Assembly: GCF_000745345.1 (NCBI RefSeq)
Contig: NZ_JQNR01000003.1
Span: 434,001-498,000, forward strand
Length of the DNA: 64,000 nt
Direction of reading: 5' to 3'
Source: Actinacidiphila yeochonensis CN732
Lineage (GTDB): Bacteria > Actinomycetota > Actinomycetes > Streptomycetales > Streptomycetaceae
The first letter of the stretch is position 1, and every line of letters begins with the position of its first letter. A model generated the notes under the pieces. The model had not been told where the DNA came from. It ran no database searches and was given only the letters and a program-made list of their open reading frames with translations. This document shows positions 47,813-55,772 of the stretch, one piece after another. The translations under genes and the position numbers were made by a program.

Positions 47813-48832
47813 GTGACGTACAAGGCCGAGTACATCTGGATCGACGGCACCAAGCCGACCGCCAAGCTGCGCTCGAAGACGAGGATTCTCGCCGACGGCG
47901 CCGAGCTGCCGACGTGGGGCTTCGACGGGTCCAGCACCAACCAGGCCAAGGGCCACGCCTCCGACCGCGTGCTGAAGCCGGTCGCGGACTACCCGGACCC
48001 GATCCGGGGCGGGAACGACCGCCTGGTGCTGTGCGAGGTCTACAACATCGACGGCACCCCGCACGAGTCGAACCAGCGGGCCGCGCTGCGTGAGGTCGCG
48101 GAGCGCTTCGCCGACCAGGAGTCGCTGTTCGGCATCGAGCAGGAGTACACGTTCTTCCAGGGCTCGCGCCCCCTCGGCTTCCCGGAGAACGGCTTCCCGG
48201 CTCCCCAGGGCGGCTACTACTGCGGCGTCGGCGCGGACGAGATCTTCGGCCGCCCGATCGTGGAGAAGCACCTGGAGAACTGCCTGGCCGCGGGCCTGGG
48301 CATCTCCGGCATCAACGCCGAGGTCATGCCCGGCCAGTGGGAGTTCCAGGTCGGCCCGCTCAGCCCGCTGGAGGTCTCCGACCAGCTGTGGGTGGCGCGC
48401 TGGCTGCTCTACCGCACGGCCGAGGACTTCGGCGTGTCGGCGACCCTGGACCCGAAGCCGGCCAAGGGCGACTGGAACGGCGCGGGCGCGCACACCAACT
48501 TCTCCACCAGGAAGATGCGCGAGAGCTACGACGCCATCATCGAGGCCGCCGAGGCGCTCGGCCGCGACGACAAGCCGCTGGAGCACATCCGCCACTACGG
48601 CGCCGGCGTCGAGGCCCGCCTGACCGGCGCGCACGAGACCGCCCCGTGGAACAAGTACAGCTACGGCGTCTCCGACCGCGGCGCCTCCGTCCGCATCCCG
48701 TGGCAGGTCGAGGTGGAGCAGAAGGGCTACATCGAGGACCGCCGCCCGAACGCGAACGTCGACCCGTACGTCGTCACCCGGCTGATCGTCGACACCTGCG
48801 GCGCGGCGCTGGAGAAGGCCGGCCTGGTCTGA
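47813..48832 (+). CDS. glnII: Glutamine synthetase II, eukaryotic-type
   Basis: A 339-residue protein from GTG 47813, chosen because GAGGA lies 8 bases upstream; the in-frame ATG at 47804 overlaps that site. It has the GSII hallmarks: YIWIDGT near the start, WGFDGSSTNQA, the FGIEQEYTFF and GGYYCGVGAD active-site strands, INAEVMPGQWEFQVGP, and GAGAHTNFST in the ATP site. It makes glutamine from glutamate and ammonia, as a homo-oligomer without GlnE-type adenylylation, unlike GSI. It is probably induced under nitrogen limitation through the upstream GlnR-like site, and two strong hairpins follow. Confidence 0.97.
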   Translation: MTYKAEYIWIDGTKPTAKLRSKTRILADGAELPTWGFDGSSTNQAKGHASDRVLKPVADYPDPIRGGNDRLVLCEVYNIDGTPHESNQRAALREVAERFADQESLFGIEQEYTFFQGSRPLGFPENGFPAPQGGYYCGVGADEIFGRPIVEKHLENCLAAGLGISGINAEVMPGQWEFQVGPLSPLEVSDQLWVARWLLYRTAEDFGVSATLDPKPAKGDWNGAGAHTNFSTRKMRESYDAIIEAAEALGRDDKPLEHIRHYGAGVEARLTGAHETAPWNKYSYGVSDRGASVRIPWQVEVEQKGYIEDRRPNANVDPYVVTRLIVDTCGAALEKAGLV

Positions 48833-48850
48833 CCCACCGACCCGCGGTAC

Positions 48851-48867
48851 GGACCCCGGCGGGGTCC
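48851..48867 (+). terminator. First hairpin after glnII
   Basis: GGACCCC (48851-48857) and GGGGTCC (48861-48867) pair perfectly around a GGC loop, 18 bases after the stop. There is no T-run, as is common in this GC range. Confidence 0.6.
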
Positions 48868-48911
48868 GGCAGCGGCCCGGCAGAAGGCCCGGTAACGGAG
48901 TCGAGCACCGA

Positions 48912-48946
48912 GGGCGCCGCCCGTCCCCCGAGGACGGGCGGCGCCC
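48912..48946 (+). terminator. Second, strong hairpin after glnII
   Basis: A perfect 15-bp stem (48912-48926 with 48932-48946) and a five-base loop CCCGA, followed by CTGCGTTT. This is the best terminator structure in the window and insulates glnII from the next gene. Confidence 0.8.
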
Positions 48947-49078
48947 CTGCGTTTCCCGGCCCAGCAGCGCTCGCACGCCGCTCGGGCCCCTCACGCCTTT
49001 CACGCGTTTCACGGGTTTCACGCTTTCGGGTGGTCGCCGTCCGGGTGACCATCCCCACGGCGACTCGTTTGACGGGGC

Positions 49079-51049
49079 GTGAACACGCAAGCCGCACCCG
49101 CAGCGACCACATCCGGCGGCACGGCGGTGCCCGTTTCGGTCGAAGAGGCCGAGGCGGCACTCGTCGAGCACTATCCGCGGCTGGTCCGGCTGGCCTACGC
49201 CGCGCTGCCGGCCGGCCAGGGCCGGCACCAGCGCACCCTGGCCGCCCACCGGCTCGTGCAGCGCGCGCTGCCGAAGGCGGCCGGCGAGGCGCGCGGCGGG
49301 GCGTACGGCCTGCTGCGCCAGCGGGTGCTGGCGGCGGCGTTCGCCGTCGAGGAGCAGGGCCGGCTGCGCGAGGCCCTGGACGAGCTGCGGCCGCCGTGGG
49401 CGCTGGGCCTGCGGATGGTGCCCCGGCCCGCCTCCGCCCCCGCGCAGGAGCCGGCGCTGCTGCGCGCGCTGGCCGCCCTCTCCCCCGAGGCGCGCGCCGC
49501 CCACGTGCTGCTCACCGCCGAGGGCCTGGGCGAGCCGGAGGCGCGCACGGTGCTGGACGCCGCGGGCGCGCACGATCCGCGCGAAGCGATCCGGGAGGCC
49601 GGCCAGCTGCCGGTGCCGCGGCCCGGCGGCCCCGGGACGGCGGAGCCGGGGCGGCCGCCCGCGTCCGTGGAACCCGACGCCTGCGTCGTCCAGTTGCGCC
49701 CCACCGGCCTGCTGCGGCGGCGCCGGCGCGGCCGGATCGCCGGGGTGGCCGTGGCCGTGGCGGCGGCCGGCGCGGTGGTGGCCGCGCTCACCGCGGGCGG
49801 CGGTTCGCCCCAGTCCTACACGGCGTCCGGCGCGCCCGGCACGGACCCGCACGCGCTCGACCCGGCGTCGCTGGTGCGGGCGCCGGCCGGGCAGTGGAAG
49901 GCCACCACGCGGATGGACTTCTCGGCGTGGCCGGCCCGCGGCGACCGCGTCCACGACACCGCGCTGCTCGGCCGGGCGCTCGCGGTGTGGGCGTCCCCCG
50001 GCTCGCAGGTGGACGTCAGCGCCACCCCGGGCACCTCGCGCGGCGCCCCGGGCCAGGCGCCGCAGCTGCTCTTCGCCGGGGACGAGGACGCCGCCACGGT
50101 GGTGCTCTTCTACGACGGCAGCCGACTGGTGCGCTACGCCCAGCCGCGGCACGGCGCGGGCCGGGCGGCGCTGGACTTCGCTCAGGCCGGCGACGCCGAC
50201 GCGGCCACCTCCTCGGCTGTCCTGGTGGACCGGGTGGACGGCAACGCCCGTTTCCTGACGGCGCCTTGGGTGACGGGGGCACGCACCCGCGACCTGCTGC
50301 GGCCGGACCAGGCGGCGGCGCCGCTGAGCCGCTCGGCCGACGGCGTCACCGGCCCCGTGCCCATGCCCGGCGCGAGCGAGGTGGCCAGTGGCAGCGCGGC
50401 GTGCGGCAGCACGTGGCCGGCGATGCAGCTGGGCACCTCCTCGCGCATCCCCGGCGGGGGTGCCACGCTGCTGACCGACCTCGGCGACCTGGTACCGGTG
50501 CGCCTGGCCTACTCCTCGCCGAACAGCGCCGGCCCCACCTCGTCCGCCGGCGGGGCCACCGGGTCGCGGGCGCTGGAGAGCTGGGCGCACAGCGCCTGCC
50601 GGCTGGGCCAGCTGCGCGGCCAGGGCATGAAGTCCGTGGACGACTGGGAGTTCGCCCGTACGCAGCTGCCCGGTGAGGCGGGCGAGGCGTCGTGGACCTG
50701 CGCCCGGGCCGACACCTGGCGCGGACCGGGTGTGGCCTTCGTGCAGTTCGTCCCGCCGGGCCTGAAGGCGGGGGCGCTGGGCACGCTGGCCGGGCAGCAG
50801 GTGAACGGCAACGCGTGCAGCGCGTACGACCCGCACGTCATGGCAGGCGTGATGTGGAAGGCCCCCGACGCCACCTGGTACGTGCTGGCCGCCGCCAGCA
50901 AGGGCACCACCGACCTCACGGCGGTCAACGGTGTGAACGCCTCGGTGCGGGGGGCGTTCCTGGCCGCCCCGGCGTCGCGCGGCACTCGGGCGACGCTCAG
51001 CGGCCACCTCGCCGACGGCACCCCGCTCAGCCCGCTGAGCGACGACTGA
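49079..51049 (+). CDS. Membrane protein with degenerate sigma-factor-like cytoplasmic domain
   Basis: A 656-residue protein from GTG 49079, 130 bases after the glnII terminator. Residues 20-175 look like an ECF sigma factor: a region-2-like part (AALVEHYPRLVRLAYAAL) and a region-4-like LAALSPEARAAHVLLTAEGL followed by GEPEARTVL. An Arg-rich stop precedes a transmembrane helix at 219-240, and about 400 exported residues follow with no recognised fold. Fusion of sigma-like and exported domains suggests a membrane-held regulator, but the sigma motifs are too degenerate to assume promoter recognition. No partner anti-sigma gene is adjacent. Confidence 0.7.
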   Translation: MNTQAAPAATTSGGTAVPVSVEEAEAALVEHYPRLVRLAYAALPAGQGRHQRTLAAHRLVQRALPKAAGEARGGAYGLLRQRVLAAAFAVEEQGRLREALDELRPPWALGLRMVPRPASAPAQEPALLRALAALSPEARAAHVLLTAEGLGEPEARTVLDAAGAHDPREAIREAGQLPVPRPGGPGTAEPGRPPASVEPDACVVQLRPTGLLRRRRRGRIAGVAVAVAAAGAVVAALTAGGGSPQSYTASGAPGTDPHALDPASLVRAPAGQWKATTRMDFSAWPARGDRVHDTALLGRALAVWASPGSQVDVSATPGTSRGAPGQAPQLLFAGDEDAATVVLFYDGSRLVRYAQPRHGAGRAALDFAQAGDADAATSSAVLVDRVDGNARFLTAPWVTGARTRDLLRPDQAAAPLSRSADGVTGPVPMPGASEVASGSAACGSTWPAMQLGTSSRIPGGGATLLTDLGDLVPVRLAYSSPNSAGPTSSAGGATGSRALESWAHSACRLGQLRGQGMKSVDDWEFARTQLPGEAGEASWTCARADTWRGPGVAFVQFVPPGLKAGALGTLAGQQVNGNACSAYDPHVMAGVMWKAPDATWYVLAAASKGTTDLTAVNGVNASVRGAFLAAPASRGTRATLSGHLADGTPLSPLSDD

Positions 51050-51141
51050 CATCCGCGGGAGCGTCGGCCGCACACCATCGCCCGTCCGACGGAGCGCGGC
51101 GCCTGGCGCGAGGGACCAACCCCCCGCGCCGGGCGCCGCGT

Positions 51142-51678
51142 TCAGTCGGAGGACGACTCGGAGGACGGCTCGGACAACGCGTCGGACGACGGCTCGGACG
51201 GCAGGGTCAGGCTCATGGTGACGTGGTCGGCGTCCCGGGCGACGTCCAGCCACCCCTGGCGCGCGTAGAAGGCGCGGGCGCGGGCGTTGGGGGCGGCGAC
51301 GTCGAGCCGGACCGTGGCCAGCTTCGCGGCCTGCCACACGGCGACGCACGCCCGGTGCAGCGCGGTACCGGTGCCGGTGCGCCACACTTCGGGGTCGATG
51401 TGGAAGTGGAAGAGCCGGTCGCCCTCGTGGCGGGCGCCGAGCACGGCGAAGCCGACGACGTGGTCCACCTCCCGGGTGGCGCACAGCACCGTCAGCTCCC
51501 GGGAGGCGATCGCCTCGGCCGTCTCGACCCGCTGGCGCTCCAGCACCTCCGGCCCGCTGAGCCCCTCGCCCGGTATGTGCCCCGCGAGGGTCGTCGCGCG
51601 GGCCCGGGCGTGGACGCCACAGATCGCGTCCAGGTCGTCGAGGGCGGCCGGGCGGATCGACACGGGCGGGGTGTTCAT
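51142..51678 (-). CDS. GNAT family N-acetyltransferase
   Basis: A 178-residue protein from ATG 51678; the open frame extends further upstream, but that part has no domain character. The acetyl-CoA-binding motif A is WRTGTGTALHRACVAVW, preceded by the HIDPEVW strand, with ARAFYARQGW as motif B. The C-terminus is a Ser/Asp/Glu tail. The acceptor is unknown. It is divergent from the sugar uptake operon, with no functional link apparent. Confidence 0.88.
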   Translation of the reverse strand: MNTPPVSIRPAALDDLDAICGVHARARATTLAGHIPGEGLSGPEVLERQRVETAEAIASRELTVLCATREVDHVVGFAVLGARHEGDRLFHFHIDPEVWRTGTGTALHRACVAVWQAAKLATVRLDVAAPNARARAFYARQGWLDVARDADHVTMSLTLPSEPSSDALSEPSSESSSD

Positions 51679-51807
51679 GGGTACATGGACGCACCGCCCG
51701 GCCCGAAGGTTCCCCCGAATCGTCCCGGAGTGACCCGTCTCACGCCCCGGAACGCCACATTCCCCCCATCGGTCCACCACCTTTCCCCCACGTTCTCCCC
51801 ACCTGTA

Positions 51808-51865
51808 CCTTGCCTGTCCCTTGCCTGTACATGACCCTCCGTGTACCTCTCCGGGTACCTCTCCG
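51808..51865. repeat. Two adjacent families of short direct repeats
   Basis: CCTTGCCTGT occurs at 51808 and again at 51819, 11 bases apart. Immediately after, GTACCTCTCCG occurs at 51843 and 51855, with a related third unit, at 12-base spacing. The near-helical-turn spacing would suit an array of protein-binding half-sites. Confidence 0.6.
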
Positions 51866-52089
51866 TGCACCCGCCACCCCCCTCGCGGGCGCCCCCTGAG
51901 CGAGCGCCAGGTGACGGCGGTTCCACAGGTGGACCCGGACCACGCACCCCGCACTCCTCGGTGAACGCGTTCCGTCAAACGCAACTGACGAGACGTCGGA
52001 CGTCGACGGCTCCGAACTCCGCACCCGTGCGCGGCTGTCCGCATGGGCGTACGACCGGACGGGTCCCGCACGGGTCACGGATGAAGGAT

Positions 52090-52132
52090 CTTGCGGAAAG
52101 TTGCTTGCAGCTTCTTTCGCAAAGCCTTGCAC
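52090..52132 (+). promoter_or_regulatory. CTTGC-repeat operator, probable LacI-family site
   Basis: CTTGCGG (52090), CTTGCAG (52104) and CTTGCAC (52126) lie in direct order. TTGCGGAAAG (52091-52100) also pairs loosely with CTTTCGCAA (52114-52122) as an inverted repeat. CTTGCAG heptamers are, as I recall, the recognition units of maltose-type LacI regulators in Streptomyces. The cluster is 105-150 bases before the first transport gene. Confidence 0.55.
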
Positions 52133-52237
52133 CGCTGTTACGTTCCTCCCCAGCCCGCGCCGGAGCCGGCCCCAGGACGGGGGTCCGGCGGGCCGGTCGC
52201 CGGGGCCATGGGCACTTCCCTCATCAAGGAGTCAGGT

Positions 52238-53542
52238 ATGCGACGCGGCATATCCGCCGTGGCGATGGCCGCGGCCATCATCCTCGGGGCCACCGCCTGC
52301 GGTGGCGGCGGCAGTGACAGCGGCAGCGGAGGCGCGGGCGGCGGCACGGCGGCGGACCCCGCCACGGTCACGGGCGCCATCACCTACTGGGACACCTCCG
52401 ACGCGAAGAACGAGGCGCCCGCCTACCAGGCCCTGGTCAAGCAGTTCGAGGCGAAGTACCCGAAGATCAAGGTGACTTACCAGAACGTGGACTTCACCAC
52501 CGTCGAGCAGAAGTTCAAGGCGGCGGCGCAGAGCGGCAAGGGCGCCCCCGACGTCGTCCGCACCGACGTCGGGCTGATCCCCGAGTACGCCTCGCTGCAC
52601 TACATCGCGCCGCTGGACGGCACCGCCGCCCTCCAGGACACCTCCGACTTCGTGGCCGGCCCGATGGACACCACGAAGTACGAGGGGAAGACGTACGGCG
52701 TGCCGTCGGTCACCGACACGCTGGGGCTGCTGTACAACAAGGCGGTCTTCGCGAAGGCGGGCATCGCCGAGCCCCCCGCCACCTGGGAGGAGATGATCGC
52801 CGACGCGGCGCTGGTGAAGCAGAAGGTGCCCGGCGTCACCGGCACGTACGTCAACCCGGACGCGTACTTCCTGCTGCCGTACCTCTTCGGTGAGGGCGCC
52901 GACCTGGCCGACCCGGCGGCGAAGAAGGTCACCGTCAACTCGCCGGCCGCCGTGAAGGCGGTGACGGAGGCGAAGAAGGTGTATGACACCTCGTCGATGA
53001 AGGTCGACTTCGCCAACGCCTACGACAACATGCAGACGTCCTTCAAGACCGGCAAGGTCGCGATGCTGGTCCAGGGCCCCTGGTCGGTGGGGGACGACCT
53101 GACCGGACCGGCCTTCAAGGACGCGTCCAACCTCGGGTACGCGCCGGTGCCGGCCGGCTCCTCCGGCAAGGCGCTGGCGCCCACCGGCGGCCACGACCTC
53201 GCCGTCTACCAGGGTTCGCGGAACCTCGACGCGGCCTACCTGTTCGCCGGCTTCATGACCTCCTCGGCCGCGCAGGCGCAGATCTCGGAGCGGAACGGCA
53301 CGCTGCCGACGCGGACGTCCGCCTACACCGCGAAGGTGCTCCGGAACCCGACCATCGCCGGGTTCCGGCCGATCATGGACAGCGCTCGGCCCCGGGTCGC
53401 GCTGCCGCAGGTGGGCAGCCTGTTCACGCCGCTCCAGCAGCAGTACATCAAGATCCTCCAGGGCGGTACCCCGGTCCAGGCCGGACTGGACGCGGCGGCG
53501 AAGCAGTTCGGCCGGCTGCTGCCGGGCTATTCGGTGAGCTAG
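52238..53542 (+). CDS. malE: Sugar ABC transporter substrate-binding lipoprotein (maltose/maltodextrin type)
   Basis: A 434-residue protein from ATG 52238 with an AAGGAG site; the open frame continues upstream without a better start. A lipoprotein signal peptide ends at the lipobox LGATAC, putting the lipidated cysteine at 21, followed by a Gly/Ser linker. The rest is a family 1 solute-binding protein: ITYWDTSDAKNEAPAYQALV near the mature start, then the MLVQGPWSVGDDL and TGGHDLAVYQ segments. It delivers sugar to the two permeases downstream. Maltodextrin is inferred from the neighbouring alpha-glucosidase. The symbol is given by analogy. Confidence 0.85.
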   Translation: MRRGISAVAMAAAIILGATACGGGGSDSGSGGAGGGTAADPATVTGAITYWDTSDAKNEAPAYQALVKQFEAKYPKIKVTYQNVDFTTVEQKFKAAAQSGKGAPDVVRTDVGLIPEYASLHYIAPLDGTAALQDTSDFVAGPMDTTKYEGKTYGVPSVTDTLGLLYNKAVFAKAGIAEPPATWEEMIADAALVKQKVPGVTGTYVNPDAYFLLPYLFGEGADLADPAAKKVTVNSPAAVKAVTEAKKVYDTSSMKVDFANAYDNMQTSFKTGKVAMLVQGPWSVGDDLTGPAFKDASNLGYAPVPAGSSGKALAPTGGHDLAVYQGSRNLDAAYLFAGFMTSSAAQAQISERNGTLPTRTSAYTAKVLRNPTIAGFRPIMDSARPRVALPQVGSLFTPLQQQYIKILQGGTPVQAGLDAAAKQFGRLLPGYSVS

Positions 53543-53587
53543 CGCCATGGTCGGCGGGCGCGTTCAGCGCGAAGGCGCGCCCGTCAC

Positions 53588-53666
53588 CGAGGCACGCCCG
53601 CCCCGAAGGCATGCGCCCGCCCCGAAGGCGCGCGACCGTCCCGAAGACGCGCGACCGTCCCGGAAG
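53588..53666. repeat. Four-copy 19-bp imperfect tandem repeat between the binding-protein and permease genes
   Basis: The CCG(G)AAG core recurs at 53603, 53622, 53641 and 53660, exactly 19 bases apart, within units of the form CGCGCGACCGTCCCGAAG. It sits in the 187-bp gap between the first two transport genes, where an RNA structure could lower expression of the distal permeases relative to the binding protein. Confidence 0.7.
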
Positions 53667-53729
53667 CGCCCCCGGGCGCGCGCCCGTCCCGAACGTCCGC
53701 TGGAACCAGCCGAGGAGAGCTCAGGAGCG

Positions 53730-54740
53730 ATGTCCACCGCCACCGTCGACGAATCCGCCCCGCACCCGGCCGATCCGGGCCGCGGCCGGACCGGGTCCGG
53801 AGTGCCCGCCCGGGTGCTGCCGGCCCTGCGCCGGGCGTGGGACCGCCACTGGTACGCCTGGGCCATGGTCGCCCCGGTCGTGATCGTGCTCGGCGTCCTC
53901 GTGCTGTACCCGCTGGGGTACGGCGCCTACCTGTCGCTCACCGACGCCGACGAGCGCAACGTCGCGCAGAACATCGGCCCGATCCACATCCCGGCCTCCT
54001 ACCGCTTCGTCGGCGCGCACAACTACTGGCAGGTCCTCTCCGGCCAGGACGGCGCCTTCTACCCGCGCCTGGAGTGGACGGTGCTGTGGACGGTGGCCTG
54101 CGTCGCCGTCACCTACTCCGTCGGGCTGGCCATGGCGGTGCTGCTCAACCGGCCGATGCGGTTCCGGCTCTTCTACCGGATCGCGCTGGTGCTGCCGTGG
54201 GCGGTGCCGGCCTTCGTGGGCGTGTTCGCCTGGCGGCTGATGTTCAACTCGCAGTACGGCGTGCTCAACCGCCTCATCACGGCGGTCGGGCTGCCCGCGC
54301 AGGACTGGCTCGGCACACCGGGCGCGCAGAAGGCGGCGGTGATCCTGGTCAACGTCTGGTGCGGGGTGCCGTTCATGATGGTCGCCCTCCTCGGCGGCCT
54401 CCAGGCGATCCCGGGCGAGCTCCACGAGGCCGCCGAGATGGACGGCGCCACGCCCTGGCAGCGGTTCCGCGCCGTCACGGTGCCGGGGCTGCGGCCGGTG
54501 ACCACCACGGTGGTGCTGCTGAGCACGCTGTGGACGTTCAACATGTTCCCGATCATCTACCTGCTGCTGGGCAACAACACCACCGGCGACACCGACATCC
54601 TCGTCACCCACGCCTACGAACTCGCCTTCGGCGGGGGCGCCGCCGACTACGCCGGCTCGGCCACCTACGGGATCGTCATCCTCATGATCCTCGTGGCGTT
54701 CTCCACCTTCTACCGCCGCCGGATCAGGCCGCAGGACTAG
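53730..54740 (+). CDS. malF: Sugar ABC transporter permease, MalF type
   Basis: A 336-residue protein from ATG 53730 with a GGAG site. A short disordered N-terminus is followed by six predicted transmembrane helices. The first is AMVAPVVIVLGVLVLYPLGY. The ABC-interacting EAA loop reads HEAAEMDGATPWQRFRAVTV. It pairs with the MalG-type permease downstream. No ATPase gene lies in the operon, which fits Streptomyces sugar importers that share the MsiK ATPase encoded elsewhere. Confidence 0.88.
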   Translation: MSTATVDESAPHPADPGRGRTGSGVPARVLPALRRAWDRHWYAWAMVAPVVIVLGVLVLYPLGYGAYLSLTDADERNVAQNIGPIHIPASYRFVGAHNYWQVLSGQDGAFYPRLEWTVLWTVACVAVTYSVGLAMAVLLNRPMRFRLFYRIALVLPWAVPAFVGVFAWRLMFNSQYGVLNRLITAVGLPAQDWLGTPGAQKAAVILVNVWCGVPFMMVALLGGLQAIPGELHEAAEMDGATPWQRFRAVTVPGLRPVTTTVVLLSTLWTFNMFPIIYLLLGNNTTGDTDILVTHAYELAFGGGAADYAGSATYGIVILMILVAFSTFYRRRIRPQD

Positions 54741-54753
54741 GAGCCGTCACCCC

Positions 54754-55671
54754 ATGACCGCGACCACCACCTCCCCCACTCCGTCCCCTGCGCGCTCCGG
54801 ACCGCTCGCCCGACGGCGCGGCGAACGTGCCGTCCGGGCCCGCGGGCGCGGGCAGCGCGGAACCGCCGCCTCGATCGGGCTGCACGCCGCGCTGCTGACG
54901 GCCAGCGCCGTCGCCGTCTTCCCCGTGCTGTGGATCCTGTTCATCTCGCTGGGCCCGAGCAGCGCCTGGCAGCAGCCGCACGAGGTGATGCACCACCTCG
55001 GCCTGGGCAACTACCGGTACGTGCTGCTGCACAGCCACTTCCCGCGCTGGCTGTTCAACTCCGTGGTGGTCGCCGCCGCCACCACCGTGCTGGGCGTGCT
55101 GACCGCGGCCAGCGCCGGGTACGCCGTGTCCCGGATGCGCTTCCCGGGGCAGCGCCCCCTGATGTGGCTCTTCCTGGTCACCCAGATGTTCCCGGTGGCC
55201 GTGCTGATCGTGCCGCTGTACAACCTGATGGTCCGGCTGGGCCTGCTCGACACCTACGTCGGGCTGGTGCTGGTCTACTGCACCATCTCGGTGCCGTTCT
55301 GCGCCTGGATGCTCAAGGGGTACTTCGACACGATCCCCCGCGAGATCGACGAGGCCGGCCGGGTCGACGGGCTCAGCCCGTTCGGCACCTTCTGGCGGCT
55401 GGTGATGCCGCTGGCCAAGCCCGGACTGGCCGTCACCGCCTTCTACAGCTTCCTGACGGCGTGGGGCGAGGTCGCCTACTCCAACCAGTTCATGCGCGAC
55501 CCGCACATCACCGTGGCGGTGGGCATCCGCACCTTCGCCGCCGACGAGCGCGCCGACTGGGGCAGCCTCACCGCCGCGTCGGTGGTCATCGCGATACCCG
55601 CGGCGATCGTCTTCATCCTCGTCCAGAAGCACCTGGTGACCGGGCTGACCGCGGGCGGCACCAAGGGCTGA
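54754..55671 (+). CDS. malG: Sugar ABC transporter permease, MalG type
   Basis: A 305-residue protein starting 13 bases after the MalF stop, with an AGGAG site. It has six transmembrane helices and the EAA loop REIDEAGRVDGLSPFGTFWR. Typical MalG features include FPVLWILFISLGPS in the first helix and a C-terminal FILVQKHLVTGLTAGGTKG end. It forms the permease heterodimer with the preceding protein. Confidence 0.9.
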   Translation: MTATTTSPTPSPARSGPLARRRGERAVRARGRGQRGTAASIGLHAALLTASAVAVFPVLWILFISLGPSSAWQQPHEVMHHLGLGNYRYVLLHSHFPRWLFNSVVVAAATTVLGVLTAASAGYAVSRMRFPGQRPLMWLFLVTQMFPVAVLIVPLYNLMVRLGLLDTYVGLVLVYCTISVPFCAWMLKGYFDTIPREIDEAGRVDGLSPFGTFWRLVMPLAKPGLAVTAFYSFLTAWGEVAYSNQFMRDPHITVAVGIRTFAADERADWGSLTAASVVIAIPAAIVFILVQKHLVTGLTAGGTKG

Positions 55672-55772
55672 CCGCCCCGACGCCCGCCGCCGTACGGGCG
55701 CGGCCGACCGCGCCCCCCGGTCCTCGAACCGCCCCGGCCCTCCGCCACTCCCCCGCACGAACAAGGGAACCC

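Larger units (their letters stand above)
51679..52237. other. 559-bp divergent intergenic region
   Basis: It separates the GNAT gene from the sugar-binding-protein gene. It holds two kinds of short direct repeat at 51800-51870 and a CTTGC-rich operator-like cluster at 52090-52132, but no supported gene. Promoters for both directions should lie here; I cannot place them exactly. Confidence 0.6.

Noticed and set aside
47756..51694. 1,312-codon minus-strand open frame across glnII and the sigma-like gene
   Set aside because: The opposite strand encodes intact GSII with all its motifs and a start with a ribosome-binding site. This frame shows only Arg/Gly/Ala-rich shadow sequence and crosses two strong terminators.
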